Notes: a model not told the origin generated them from the sequence alone. 49,344 nucleotides of DNA from Bacteroidota bacterium (GCA_013298895.1 JAAFJM010000022.1:1-49344); one strand, 5' to 3'. Positions 34,064 to 43,266 are shown, numbered from the stretch's first letter. Made by a program: numbers and translations.

Positions 34064-35548
34064 TTAATAAGCTTTTGCGAACAATACTCTTTGAGTAGAA
34101 GGTTTGCCTGTTAACACACAAACTCCATCTTCTTGAACATTATTTAATGGCACACAACGAATGGTGGCTTTGCTCAAGTCTTTAATCTTATCTTCAGTTT
34201 CGCCAGTTCCATCCCAATGTGCGCTTACAAAACCAGTTTTATTTTCAATGGCATCCATAAATTCATCCCAATTATTTACGGTATGAATATGTGAATTTCT
34301 GTACTCCAATGCTTTATTATAAATGCTATTTTGAATTTCTTCCAATAAACTGCTAATAGTTTCAGGTAAATTTTCTGCACTTATAATTTCTTTGGTTTTG
34401 GTATCGCGTCTTGCTAATTCTACATTTCCAGCAGCCACATCTCTTGGGCCAATTGCTATGCGCAAAGGCACACCTTTTAACTCATAATCTGCAAATTTAT
34501 AACCAGGCGACATATTATCTCTATCGTCTAATTTTACTAAAATGCCTTTGGCTTTTAAAGCCGTAAAATACTCGCGGGCTTTATCTAAAACCAATGCTTT
34601 TTCATTTTCTTTTTTACCAGTAATTGGAACAATTACAACTTGAATTGGTGCTAATTTTGGAGGTAAAACCAATCCTTCATCATCGCTATGGCTCATAATT
34701 AATGCACCCATTAAACGAGTAGAAACTCCCCAACTGGTAGCCCAAACGTAATCTTTAACGTTTTCTTTGCTTACAAATTTTACATCAAATGCTTTGGCAA
34801 AATTCTGACCTAAAAAGTGACTGGTTCCCATTTGTAATGCTTTTCCATCTTGCATCAATCCTTCTATACAAAAAGTTTCATCAGCACCGGCAAAACGCTC
34901 ATTTTCGGTTTTTACACCTTTTACCACAGGTACTGCCATGATGTTTTCAGCAAAATCAGCATAAACTTCTAGCATTTGGCGGGTTTCATCCAATGCTTCT
35001 TCTTTGGTTGCATGTGCTGTGTGTCCTTCTTGCCATAAAAACTCAGATGTACGCAAAAATAAACGCGTACGCATTTCCCAACGCACTACATTAGCCCATT
35101 GATTAATTAAAATAGGTAAATCGCGGTAACTTTGAATCCAATCACGGTATGTATTCCAAATAATAGCCTCACTAGTTGGGCGAACTATCAATTCTTCTTC
35201 TAGTTTTGCTTCAGGGTCAACTATTAATTTGCCTTTATTATCAGGGTCGGTTTTTAAACGATAATGGGTAACAATGGCACATTCTTTAGCAAAACCTTCC
35301 GCATTTTTTTCTTCAGCTTCAAATAAACTTTTGGGCACAAATAATGGAAAATAAGCATTTTGATGACCAGTTTCCTTAAACCTTCTATCTAACTCGGCTT
35401 GCATTTTTTCCCAAATGGCATAACCATAAGGCTTAATTACCATACAGCCTTTTACTGCTGAGTGTTGCGCTAAATCTGCTTGTTCCACTAAATTATTATA
35501 CCACGCTGAATAGTTTTCGCTGCGTTTTACTTTTTTAAATTCTGCCAT
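34064..35548 (-). CDS. proS: Prolyl-tRNA synthetase, type 3 (archaeal/eukaryote-like)
   Basis: This class II synthetase charges tRNA-Pro. With the ATG at 35548 ([20 protein letters not shown]) it is 494 aa, normal for the short ProRS type that lacks the bacterial editing insertion. Motifs seen are [16 protein letters not shown], the motif 2 region [33 protein letters not shown] and motif 3 near [20 protein letters not shown] (split by position), followed by an anticodon-binding domain. It ends in a C-terminal Tyr (LFAKAY) as in archaeal and eukaryotic ProRS. A TACATTCG element (35566-35573) lies upstream. It heads the operon with the RmlD-like, small membrane and HhH genes. Confidence 0.96.
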   Translation of the reverse strand: MAEFKKVKRSENYSAWYNNLVEQADLAQHSAVKGCMVIKPYGYAIWEKMQAELDRRFKETGHQNAYFPLFVPKSLFEAEEKNAEGFAKECAIVTHYRLKTDPDNKGKLIVDPEAKLEEELIVRPTSEAIIWNTYRDWIQSYRDLPILINQWANVVRWEMRTRLFLRTSEFLWQEGHTAHATKEEALDETRQMLEVYADFAENIMAVPVVKGVKTENERFAGADETFCIEGLMQDGKALQMGTSHFLGQNFAKAFDVKFVSKENVKDYVWATSWGVSTRLMGALIMSHSDDEGLVLPPKLAPIQVVIVPITGKKENEKALVLDKAREYFTALKAKGILVKLDDRDNMSPGYKFADYELKGVPLRIAIGPRDVAAGNVELARRDTKTKEIISAENLPETISSLLEEIQNSIYNKALEYRNSHIHTVNNWDEFMDAIENKTGFVSAHWDGTGETEDKIKDLSKATIRCVPLNNVQEDGVCVLTGKPSTQRVLFAKAY

Positions 35549-35577
35549 AATTGTTAATCGAGGCGCGAATGTAATAA

Positions 35578-35615
35578 TGATTTTTGATTTTTGATGGATG
35601 ATTTGTGATATCAAC
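35578..35615 (-). repeat. A/C-rich repeat run upstream of proS
   Basis: Read on the minus strand it is a run of AATCA-type units without many G residues. It resembles the runs upstream of xseB, prmC, hutH and the tiny ORF at 36387. Confidence 0.5.
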
Positions 35616-35626
35616 AGCAAATGTAA

Positions 35627-35681
35627 GGGGCAGACCTATGTGTCTGCCCAAATGTTTAATGCAGACACATAGGTCTACCCC
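35627..35681. repeat. Long intergenic palindrome (21-bp arms)
   Basis: The arms 35627-35647 and 35661-35681 are complementary at 20 of 21 positions around a 13-nt loop. Each arm is itself a smaller imperfect palindrome (GCAGAC...GTCTGC). It is GC-rich in an AT-rich gap. It resembles REP-like or MITE-like elements dispersed in Bacteroidota genomes. No T-run follows, so it is not a simple terminator. Confidence 0.75.
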
Positions 35682-35962
35682 ATGCGTGTTTACCCCTAAA
35701 TGGAGAAATGAATAAAAAAATCATTGTTTTTTTTGTTTGCTTGGTATTGTATATCCGTGTAAAGACTTTTAATTAAACGTCTATACCATGTAAACAGAAA
35801 ACCATTTGAACATTTAAAAATAATAGGTATGTTTGAAATAGAAACCTTTCTAAAACACAACAAATTTGATGAATTGGAGTAGGTTATATTAAAATAGCCG
35901 TAATAAATTAGGTTGTAATAAGTATAACTACCTCTCTTTATCTAAAATGTAATAAAACCAAA

Positions 35963-36313
35963 ATGAAAAGATATTTGATTTTTGTTTTTCTATTTGTCAC
36001 TTTTGGTTGTATGCAGGTAAACCACGATGAAAAAGTGGTTTTTAATAGGAAAGAATGGCTAAATGGAAATGAAAGAATACGAGGAAAAATGATAGATAAT
36101 ATTATTAATGATAGTATTCTTATTGGCAAATCTAAAATTGAAGTTTTAAACCTATTGGGTGACCAAGGAGATACAGTTGGGAATTTAAGTTATCAAGTTG
36201 ACTTAGGTTTAAAATCTGGAATAATGGGCTTTGGTGGAGCATGGTTGTTTAACTTGAACATTCATTTTGATACTATCCAAAATAAAGTATTTGAGGTGAA
36301 GTGCAATGACTAA
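35963..36313 (+). CDS. Small lipoprotein, BamE/SmpA-like fold possible
   Basis: This 116-aa protein has a lipoprotein signal (MKRYLIFVFLFVTFGC, Cys16). The mature part contains ILIGKSKIEVLNLLGDQGD (about 50-68), reminiscent of the helix-turn segment of SmpA/BamE-like proteins, then a beta hairpin. The resemblance is weak and no BAM role is claimed. It is a monocistronic plus-strand gene in a repeat-rich region. Confidence 0.65.
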   Translation: MKRYLIFVFLFVTFGCMQVNHDEKVVFNRKEWLNGNERIRGKMIDNIINDSILIGKSKIEVLNLLGDQGDTVGNLSYQVDLGLKSGIMGFGGAWLFNLNIHFDTIQNKVFEVKCND

Positions 36314-36345
36314 AACAGGACTTAAATAACTAAACTTAATAAACT

Positions 36346-36386
36346 TCATTAACCAATCAACAAATCACACCATCAACCTAACAACC
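36346..36386 (+). repeat. A/C-rich repeat run before a tiny ORF
   Basis: A G-poor run of AACCAATCAAC / AAATCACACC type units ends directly at the ATG at 36387. It is the plus-strand counterpart of the runs upstream of xseB, proS, prmC and hutH. Confidence 0.45.
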
Positions 36387-36470
36387 ATGCAAACACAAAC
36401 ACTCCAACAACTTTACAATTTTGAAATAGATAACTTAGCCAAAGAAATCAATAAATATTTAAATAGTTAA
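36387..36470 (+). CDS. Tiny ORF or gene remnant (27 aa)
   Basis: The frame encodes 27 residues starting MQTQTLQQLYNFEIDNLAKE. It is amphipathic and helical in character, with no recognised family. It is listed because an A/C-rich run like those before real genes in this window ends exactly at its ATG. It may be the preserved 5' end of a deleted gene or a genuine small protein. Confidence 0.25.
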   Translation: MQTQTLQQLYNFEIDNLAKEINKYLNS

Positions 36471-36575
36471 AACCTCAAGATTATTGATAAGAATACAACC
36501 AATTAGTTGGTAACAATTAAGTTCAGTTTGAAAGCAAAAATATTGGGAAGCAAAAATGAAAAGTAATGGTAACAA

Positions 36576-37706
36576 CTACCAATTCTTATGTTGTTTTTTT
36601 AGTAAACCAATAGTTCCAAAAATGTAAATATAGCACACAAACAAAAAATCTAATAGTATCAAAAACCACGTTAAATTTTGGTATTTTAATTTTTTAAAAG
36701 CCATAAAATAAACTACGGATTGGCATATTAATTTAAACAAATAAACACCTAAAAGTATTTTCCAAAAATTGATATCATTAACCAACAATGCAATAATAGA
36801 GATATAAAAAAATAAGTTTGAGGCGTAAAAACCACCTAACAATATTTTATGAATAGGTTTATAAAACTTCCCTGTGCTGTTGTGTCTCGATTTTTGGCGA
36901 GTCCACTCACTAAAAGTTTTTTTACTTTCTGTATAAACAAAACTATCAGGATTTAATTGAATTGCAACATTACTGGCATTAGCAGCTCTATTTACAAACA
37001 AATCATCATCACCACTCAGTATATGTTGGTGCCATGCAAAACCTTTTTGTTTAAAAAACAACTCGCGGGTGTATGCTAAATTACGCCCAACGCCCATAAA
37101 AGTATTTTTATTGATTGCTGCTGAAAAATAAAACATACCTGTAATGGCACTTTCAAAACGAGCCAATAAGTTTACAAAACCTTTTTGAGCTATATAAGGC
37201 GAAAATCCTAATACCAATTGTTTATTATTTTCAAACTTGCTAGCCATCAAACTCAACCATTGATTACTCGCAGGTTTACAGTCGGCATCAGTAAATAGCA
37301 TGTTTTCAAATTGAGCTGCTTTGATACCAATTGTTAATGCAAATTTTTTACCTGTTGGATATTTTTCTTGCTCTTTAAGTTGGCTAATTTTTAAATGAGG
37401 ATATACTTCTTGATAATATTCTAACAGTTTTTGACTTTCATCCCAACTGCAATCATTCACTACAATTACTTCAAAATTAGGGTAATCTTGCTCTAGTATT
37501 GATTTCAAGTTTTTCTCTAAATTTTTGTATTCATTTCTTGCAGCAATAATTATTGATACTTTTGGTTTATTATTATTAACTGATGCATTAGGCTTATATG
37601 TTCCTAATTTTAGAAAGTAAAAAAAGTAATAATACAAAAGCACACAAGTGCTTAGTAACAAAATGATTAGTATTAATATATTGATGTAATTGAATGTAAT
37701 ATTCAT
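36576..37706 (-). CDS. Family 2 glycosyltransferase, membrane-bound
   Basis: From the ATG at 37706 the product has 376 aa: an N-terminal helix (about 9-33), a GT-A catalytic domain starting VSIIIAARNE, and two or three C-terminal helices (about 290-365). Catalytic features are VVNDCSWDES, the metal-binding DAD at 140-142 (FTDADCK), GDDD at 232-235 and the R-QKSRH stretch at 270-275, which corresponds to the (Q/R)xxRW acceptor motif. The likely role is adding a sugar to a lipid or polysaccharide. A perfect TACATTTG at 37713-37720 lies only 6 bp before the ATG, implying a leaderless mRNA. The in-frame upstream TTG is rejected. Confidence 0.9.
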   Translation of the reverse strand: MNITFNYINILILIILLLSTCVLLYYYFFYFLKLGTYKPNASVNNNKPKVSIIIAARNEYKNLEKNLKSILEQDYPNFEVIVVNDCSWDESQKLLEYYQEVYPHLKISQLKEQEKYPTGKKFALTIGIKAAQFENMLFTDADCKPASNQWLSLMASKFENNKQLVLGFSPYIAQKGFVNLLARFESAITGMFYFSAAINKNTFMGVGRNLAYTRELFFKQKGFAWHQHILSGDDDLFVNRAANASNVAIQLNPDSFVYTESKKTFSEWTRQKSRHNSTGKFYKPIHKILLGGFYASNLFFYISIIALLVNDINFWKILLGVYLFKLICQSVVYFMAFKKLKYQNLTWFLILLDFLFVCYIYIFGTIGLLKKQHKNW

Positions 37707-37712
37707 AAAGCA

Positions 37713-37720
37713 CAAATGTA
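37713..37720 (-). promoter_or_regulatory. -7 element of the glycosyltransferase gene
   Basis: The minus strand reads TACATTTG, an exact consensus match, followed by six bases and then the ATG. Transcription would start at or near the start codon itself. TTTG sequences lie about 14 bp upstream, a shorter spacer than usual. Confidence 0.5.
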
Positions 37721-37792
37721 ATGGTGCACAAATCCAAATACATTCTAATTTTTAAACAATGTGTTGATTGTTCTTTTTGTTTAAAATAAAAA

Positions 37793-37818
37793 CGCCACAT
37801 CAAATAAATGAAGTGGCG
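37793..37818 (-). terminator. Intrinsic terminator of the M16 peptidase gene
   Basis: On the minus strand CGCCAC pairs with GTGGCG, extended by three more pairs after one mismatch, and is followed by GTTTTTATTTT. It lies 29 bp past the stop codon and ahead of the glycosyltransferase promoter. Confidence 0.8.
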
Positions 37819-37846
37819 CTTTTTATGAATTGGTTTGGTTAATTTT

Positions 37847-40801
37847 TTAGTAACCAAAAATATCGGTAATGCTTACCTCAACCAATTTACCATATTTGCT
37901 CAAATCTTCCATTTTTACTTTGTCTTTTGATGCTACAATAGAGTAAAAATAAGGTTTGCCGGTATAATTAGTTTTATAAAAATTATTGATGCTTTCAAAA
38001 TTTAAATTGTCAATTTGTTCGTATACATCTTTTCTTAAATCGTGGTGAACGCCCAATTTTTGATTGTTTACATAATTAAAAATAATTGACTCATCGTTGA
38101 TACGCTCTGTTTCGATACTGTTTTTAATAGAAGCTTTTGCGTTATCAATATTGGCTTCGTTTTTAGGTAACGAGGTTAACAATTCATTCATTGCAGGAAT
38201 GGCTTCATTGATTTTATCTGCTTGTGTGCCTACATATGCTATGGTGTAGTATGGGTCAGTATTCTTACTTGGTGTTTGATAATACGAATAAGTTGAATAG
38301 GCTAAAGCCTTACTTTCGCGTATGGTTTGAAACACAATGCTACTCATGCCTCCACCAAAATATTCATTAAACAATTGCAAAGTTGGAACCGAGGTTGAAT
38401 CAAAGTTTTTATCAGATTTGTTAATCCACGAAACTTCAGCTTGAACCATTTTATAATCAGTAAAATAAACGGTGTTTTCTTTGGTTTCGTTTCTTGTAAA
38501 TTTAACCGCAGCAGGATATGCTAACTGTTTTGAAGGTATAATATGAAACTGTGCTAACGATTTTTTGAAATCAGCAACTGGGCGAGGACCAAAGTAATAA
38601 ATGGTGTGTTTGTATTGGTTAATTTTTTTGATATAATTATCAACTAAATCTTTTGCATTTAATGCACGTAATTCAGCTTCGGTTAAATTATAAGTAGTAG
38701 GATTTTTTGCACCATACATGGCATAAGCCATCAATGCACTTCTAATGGCACCTTTGCTTAATTTAGCATCAGCTCTTCCTTTTAAAATACGCTCTACTAA
38801 ATTGTTCAAAGCTTCAGCATCAGGTTTTGCATTGGCTAATAATGTTTCAAATAATTTTACAGCCGGTTCAAAATTTTCGTTTAAACCACTTAATGTTACA
38901 TACACTTGCTCATTGCTGGTCGATACGTTAAAATCGCAAGCCAGTTTAAAAAACTCTTTGCTTATTTGCTCACTAGTCATTTTATCAGTTCCTAAATATT
39001 GCAATAAATTAAAAGCTATCGGTAATTTTAAATCGTTAAATTTACCCATATCTAAAACGTAATACAATTGGAACAAATCATTGTCTTTATTTTGCACGTA
39101 ATAAATAGGTGCTTTTCCACCAAAATTATCAATGGTTAAATCTCTTTTGTAATCAATAAAACAAGGTTTGATATTTTCACTTGGTGTATCTTTAATTTTT
39201 GATACAAATGGCGAAACATCATCTCTATTTACATCAACCGGAGTAATAGCAGGTTTTGGAACTTTGGTAATATTTTTATCCTCCCCTACTTTTTTATTTA
39301 CAACCACGTAATCGTTGGTAAAATATTTATTGGCAAATGCCACAATTTCGGCTTTGGTAATTTTGTTTAAATCGTCAACCATGCTAACTGTGCTAGCCCA
39401 ACTGCGGTGCAAAGTAAAAGCATCTAACATGGCGTAAGCACGGCCTTGGTTGCTTTTTTGTTCTTCTATTTTGCCAATTTTTAAATTAGCAATAATGGCT
39501 TTTAAAATACTTTCTTCAAACTCACCTTTTTTAATAATGTCGATTTGATTTAACAATAATTGGCGAACTTCATCTAAAGATTGTCCCTTTTTAGGTTTTC
39601 CTGTTAAAAATAAAATACTGTAATCGTGGTTTATCCAAGGACTTGATGATGCAGCCAAAACAGCTTGTTTTTTGATTAAGTTTAAATCAATTAAACCCGC
39701 TTTTGAATTAGCCAAAATCATATCGCACATGGTTAACAGTTTTTCTTCTTGAGTTCCTGAACCTGGCAATCTGTAACCAATCATTAAATTTTCGGCATCA
39801 GGACCATAAATATCAACCACAGTTGGCTCGTTTCTTGGAGTTTCTACTGGACTGTTAAATGCAGGAACTGGTTTGATTTGCATATAACTGAATTTTTCGT
39901 CAATTAAAGATATCAATGCATCTGGATCAAAATCACCACTTAATATAATGGCCATATTATTAGGCACGTAATAAGTATTGTAAAAATTACGAATTTTAAC
40001 CAACGAAGGATTTTTTAAATGCTCCACGGTTCCAATGGTGGTTTGAGTTCCATAAGGATGGCTTTTAAATAAATTACTCAATAGAGCCTCGTAAACCTTA
40101 CGGCCATCATTATCTAAACTGATATTTTTTTCTTCGTATACTGCCTCTAACTCAGTATGAAACAAACGTAAAACGGGCGCTCTGAAACGCTCAGCTTCTA
40201 TGCTTAACCATTTGCCTAATTGGTTTTGCGAAATATCGTTTACATACACAGTTTGTTCTAAACTGGTAAAAGCATTAGTTCCTTGTGCACCAATGGCAGT
40301 CATCATTTTATCGTACTCGTTTGCAATAGCAAATTTACTAGCCACACCACTTACCGAATCAATTAAATGGTAAATTTGAGTGCGTTTTTTTTCGTCAGTT
40401 GTTTTATTGTACTGTTCGTACAATTCATCAATTTTATCTAATTGTTCTTTTTCTTTCTGCCAATCTTTGGTGCCATACACATTGGTTCCTTTAAATAGCA
40501 TATGTTCTAAATAATGCGCCAAACCTGTATTATCATCTGGATCGTTTTTACTACCTGCATTGGTAGCAATAAAAGTTTGAACACGAGGTTCTTTTTTATT
40601 TACACTCATCATTACCGTTAAACCATTGTTTAACTTGTAAGTACGCACTCCTAAAGGATCGTTGGTAACAGTGGTGTACTTGTACTTTCCATTACTTGAA
40701 ATATTTTCAACAGTTGAAAAAGGAAAAACATTAGCAGTTTTTTTCTGAGCATTTACATGCAAAGCCGCTAATACACAAAGTGAAAGGAAAAAATTTTTCA
40801 T
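37847..40801 (-). CDS. M16 family zinc metallopeptidase (insulinase-like), exported
   Basis: With the ATG at 40801 the product is 984 aa with a Sec signal (MKNFFLSLCVLAALHVNAQ). The inverted zinc motif HYLEH is at 96-100 (H96, E99, H100), and the downstream Glu ligand is in AVYEEKN. It has the full two-repeat form: an active N-terminal half and an inactive C-terminal half that close like a clamshell. A conserved RESKALAYSTYSYY segment lies in the second half. Family members degrade peptides and misfolded fragments in the periplasm. The longer frame from 40831 places extra residues before a good signal peptide and is rejected. Confidence 0.93.
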   Translation of the reverse strand: MKNFFLSLCVLAALHVNAQKKTANVFPFSTVENISSNGKYKYTTVTNDPLGVRTYKLNNGLTVMMSVNKKEPRVQTFIATNAGSKNDPDDNTGLAHYLEHMLFKGTNVYGTKDWQKEKEQLDKIDELYEQYNKTTDEKKRTQIYHLIDSVSGVASKFAIANEYDKMMTAIGAQGTNAFTSLEQTVYVNDISQNQLGKWLSIEAERFRAPVLRLFHTELEAVYEEKNISLDNDGRKVYEALLSNLFKSHPYGTQTTIGTVEHLKNPSLVKIRNFYNTYYVPNNMAIILSGDFDPDALISLIDEKFSYMQIKPVPAFNSPVETPRNEPTVVDIYGPDAENLMIGYRLPGSGTQEEKLLTMCDMILANSKAGLIDLNLIKKQAVLAASSSPWINHDYSILFLTGKPKKGQSLDEVRQLLLNQIDIIKKGEFEESILKAIIANLKIGKIEEQKSNQGRAYAMLDAFTLHRSWASTVSMVDDLNKITKAEIVAFANKYFTNDYVVVNKKVGEDKNITKVPKPAITPVDVNRDDVSPFVSKIKDTPSENIKPCFIDYKRDLTIDNFGGKAPIYYVQNKDNDLFQLYYVLDMGKFNDLKLPIAFNLLQYLGTDKMTSEQISKEFFKLACDFNVSTSNEQVYVTLSGLNENFEPAVKLFETLLANAKPDAEALNNLVERILKGRADAKLSKGAIRSALMAYAMYGAKNPTTYNLTEAELRALNAKDLVDNYIKKINQYKHTIYYFGPRPVADFKKSLAQFHIIPSKQLAYPAAVKFTRNETKENTVYFTDYKMVQAEVSWINKSDKNFDSTSVPTLQLFNEYFGGGMSSIVFQTIRESKALAYSTYSYYQTPSKNTDPYYTIAYVGTQADKINEAIPAMNELLTSLPKNEANIDNAKASIKNSIETERINDESIIFNYVNNQKLGVHHDLRKDVYEQIDNLNFESINNFYKTNYTGKPYFYSIVASKDKVKMEDLSKYGKLVEVSITDIFGY

Positions 40802-40966
40802 TAAATTGTCTATTTTAAAATTAGGAAGCAATAATAAAACTAAAGTTCATAATCTAATAATGATTTATTTAAAAGGCTTTAATAGCTTTTAATAAATGTC
40901 TAACTTAAACAAAATTAATCCAAACATTCAATACAAACATTTTGTTAGGGAAAACAACAACAATTA

Positions 40967-41824
40967 TCATTTCTTGACCAAAACCATTCTATCGTTTTGG
41001 TTAATATCTTTTAACAGTTTTATATTTAAAAATCCTTTTTCTTGTAGCATATTTACCGTTTGGTTGCCAAACTGTTGGTTAATTTCAAAAAACAAATAAC
41101 CATTAGGTTTTAAATACATTAAAGCATAATTGGTTATGGCCTCGTAAAATAAAAGTGGTTGATTGTTGGCTACAAAAAGTGCTTGGTGAGGTTCAAAAGC
41201 AAGTACATTTTCGTGCATATTTTCTTGCTCGTTTTCTAAAATATAAGGTGGATTACTTACTATGATATCGAAAAATTGCGCGGTTTCGGCTTGGTTCATA
41301 TTTAAAATATCATCTTCAATAAACTGAATTTGAGCATTTAACTCTTTGGCATTTTGCTTGGCAATGGCTAATGCAGCCGAACTTTTATCAAGTGCCCAAA
41401 CGTGTGCATGAGGCAAGTTTAATTTTAACGAAATAGCTATACAACCCGAACCTGTTCCAATATCTATAATTTTAGGATTTGAGCTAAGTGAACCCTCTTG
41501 GTTAGCAACGGTATTTAAAATCAATTCTACCAATTCTTCGGTTTCGCTGCGCGGTATCAAAGTATCAGGGGTAACTATAAATTTATTGCCATAAAACCAC
41601 GCATTTCCTAAAATATACTGCATGGGTTCGTGCTTGAACAATCGGTTTAAAATATCCATTAAGTTAGCCTCTTCCCCATCAGATAAAGGCTTATTCAGCA
41701 TTTTAATTTGATGTGGTTTTACCATCAACACCTCCTCAAAAACCTGATTGGTTATGGCTTGTGCTTCATCTAAAGCATAAATGGTTTGAAGTTTTTCAAG
41801 GTAAAATTGGTAAGCAGTGTTCAC
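40967..41824 (-). CDS. prmC: Release factor glutamine methyltransferase
   Basis: PrmC (HemK) methylates the Gln of the GGQ motif in release factors RF1 and RF2 with S-adenosylmethionine. The 285-aa product has a helical N-terminal domain, the SAM-binding motif DIGTGSGCIA (121-130) and the catalytic NPPY at 191-194 (VSNPPYI). The characteristic IPRSETEELVE (90-100) is also present. Length is normal. It is preceded by an A/C-rich repeat run that reaches to the start codon. Confidence 0.95.
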   Translation of the reverse strand: MNTAYQFYLEKLQTIYALDEAQAITNQVFEEVLMVKPHQIKMLNKPLSDGEEANLMDILNRLFKHEPMQYILGNAWFYGNKFIVTPDTLIPRSETEELVELILNTVANQEGSLSSNPKIIDIGTGSGCIAISLKLNLPHAHVWALDKSSAALAIAKQNAKELNAQIQFIEDDILNMNQAETAQFFDIIVSNPPYILENEQENMHENVLAFEPHQALFVANNQPLLFYEAITNYALMYLKPNGYLFFEINQQFGNQTVNMLQEKGFLNIKLLKDINQNDRMVLVKK

Positions 41825-41827
41825 AAT

Positions 41828-41902
41828 TGTTGATTTGGAGATTTAGGGATTGGGAGATTGAGAGATTGGGAGATTGAGAGATTGGGAGATTGGGAGATTG
41901 GT
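41828..41902 (-). repeat. 8-mer tandem repeat run upstream of prmC
   Basis: On the minus strand this is about eight degenerate copies of CCAATCTC/TCAATCTC, ending a few bases before the prmC ATG and beginning next to the stop codon of the upstream outer-membrane protein gene. The copy number may vary by slippage. Confidence 0.85.
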
Positions 41903-41905
41903 TGA

Positions 41906-42427
41906 TTAAAAATTACGTCCCAAACTAACGCCAAACCAATTAATTACTTTGTCATCGCGGTAGTGAGGAGTATAAACTATGCGCAGTAACGTTCCATTAT
42001 TATCAACCACTCTAAAACCTAAAGCAGCAGTTGGAAAAACCTCACGTTCTATAAAATTTTTGGTGGCCAAAGTATAACCGGCTCCTATTTCTAACTTTTC
42101 TTTGCGTTTACCCAATACCAAACTGGTAGTAAACGGCATGGCTACTGAGTTTTTTTCTAAATAAACGCTATTCAATAATCTATAATCGAGTGGACAAAAA
42201 CCAAAACCAACTCTGCCTGTCCAGGTTAATGATTTGGTTTGATTTTGATATAAATATTTTTCGTAATTGGCACTCCAAAACAATGCTGCGCCACCTAACT
42301 CCACAAACCAATTATTGGTTCCTTTGGGTTCCACGTATGGCTCTACAAAATCATCATTGTATTGAGCTTGTAAATTATTTATGCTGATGATAAATAATAA
42401 TAAAATTATGAATTTTAAACGTAACAT
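41906..42427 (-). CDS. Putative small outer-membrane beta-barrel protein
   Basis: This 173-aa exported protein has a signal peptide (1-21, NLQAQ) and alternating beta strands (NWFVELGGAALFWSANYEKYL, in several pieces; LTWTGRVGFGF; LEIGAGYTL; ALGFRVV), with the C-terminal Phe of outer-membrane barrels (VSLGRNF). It fits an eight-stranded barrel. No named family is assigned; similar short proteins are common in Bacteroidota. Its start is 14 bp from the divergent membrane-protein gene. Confidence 0.65.
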   Translation of the reverse strand: MLRLKFIILLLFIISINNLQAQYNDDFVEPYVEPKGTNNWFVELGGAALFWSANYEKYLYQNQTKSLTWTGRVGFGFCPLDYRLLNSVYLEKNSVAMPFTTSLVLGKRKEKLEIGAGYTLATKNFIEREVFPTAALGFRVVDNNGTLLRIVYTPHYRDDKVINWFGVSLGRNF

Positions 42428-42441
42428 TTGTGCAAGTATAA

Positions 42442-43266
42442 ATGAAGTTAAGCAGGCTAAAAAAAATAATTTACTTTTTACATTGGGGTAGTTTCGATAT
42501 TTGCCTTGGTGTTATCAGTTTAATGCTGCCACTGTACTTTCAAATTCCCATAAAACCAACCTTAGCTTGGTTCTTTATTTTACCTAGTTCTGTTTGGCTT
42601 ATTTATTTTTTCGATCATTTATTAGATTCAATGAAATTGAGCAATGCGATTAGTGAACGACATGTTTTTATTCAAAAACATCAATTTGTTTTCAAAATAA
42701 TCGCGGTACTCATTATGATAATAAATGCAGTGTTGGTATTAAAATATTTTAGCTTTCATCATTTAACTAAAAGCCTATGGATATTGTTGGTTTGCATTAT
42801 TTATTTTCTGCTTAATTATTTTAAAATAAAATGGTTCATTAAAGAATTTTTTGCAGCCTCAATATACGCTGTTGGTATTTGTTTTTATCCATATATTATT
42901 AATGAAAGCAATTTTTTTTCTCAAGTTTTCATCATTGCATTTTGTATGCAATTATTTGTGTTAGCATTCATTAATTTACTTCAAATATCCATTCGGGAAA
43001 CCAATACTGACAAGGATTTACAGTTAAAAAATATTTCAAATGTTATTGGGCAAAATCTTTCTAATTTATTGCTAATTTCACTCTATTTTTTAGCAGGATA
43101 CATGCTTTTTAAATTCCAGTTTTCAGCATCAATCACCATTGGATTTATTAGTTGCCTTGCCATTCACTTAATTCATTTTACCAAACTCACCAATCAAACA
43201 TATAGATTAATAACCGAATACAGTTTTATGCTAATTGGTTTGATTTATTTAATATTTAAAACCTAA
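42442..43266 (+). CDS. Polytopic membrane protein, distant UbiA-like prenyltransferase
   Basis: This 274-aa protein has about eight membrane helices. FFDHLLDSMK (D58, D62) after the second helix recalls the first Asp motif of the UbiA superfamily (NDxxDxxxD), and a second acidic loop, RETNTDKDLQLKN, lies at about 196-208 where the second motif is expected. The assignment is tentative because the motifs are weakened. UbiA enzymes transfer prenyl groups to aromatic acceptors. The stop codon overlaps that of the convergent GreA-like gene. Confidence 0.6.
   Translation: MKLSRLKKIIYFLHWGSFDICLGVISLMLPLYFQIPIKPTLAWFFILPSSVWLIYFFDHLLDSMKLSNAISERHVFIQKHQFVFKIIAVLIMIINAVLVLKYFSFHHLTKSLWILLVCIIYFLLNYFKIKWFIKEFFAASIYAVGICFYPYIINESNFFSQVFIIAFCMQLFVLAFINLLQISIRETNTDKDLQLKNISNVIGQNLSNLLLISLYFLAGYMLFKFQFSASITIGFISCLAIHLIHFTKLTNQTYRLITEYSFMLIGLIYLIFKT

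Larger units (their letters stand above)
35549..35962. other. Intergenic region with repeats and gene debris
   Basis: This 414-bp gap between proS and a divergent lipoprotein gene holds a candidate -7 element (35566-35573), an A/C-rich repeat run (35578-35615), a long palindrome (35627-35681), and two tiny frames. One, at 35708-35776, encodes a 22-aa peptide that looks like a signal peptide (MNKKIIVFFVCLVLYI); the other, at 35829, encodes 17 aa. They may be debris of lost genes. No intact gene was seen. Confidence 0.5.

Noticed and set aside
41828-41902. CRISPR-like tandem repeat
   Set aside because: The units are 8 bp, contiguous and degenerate, without spacers.
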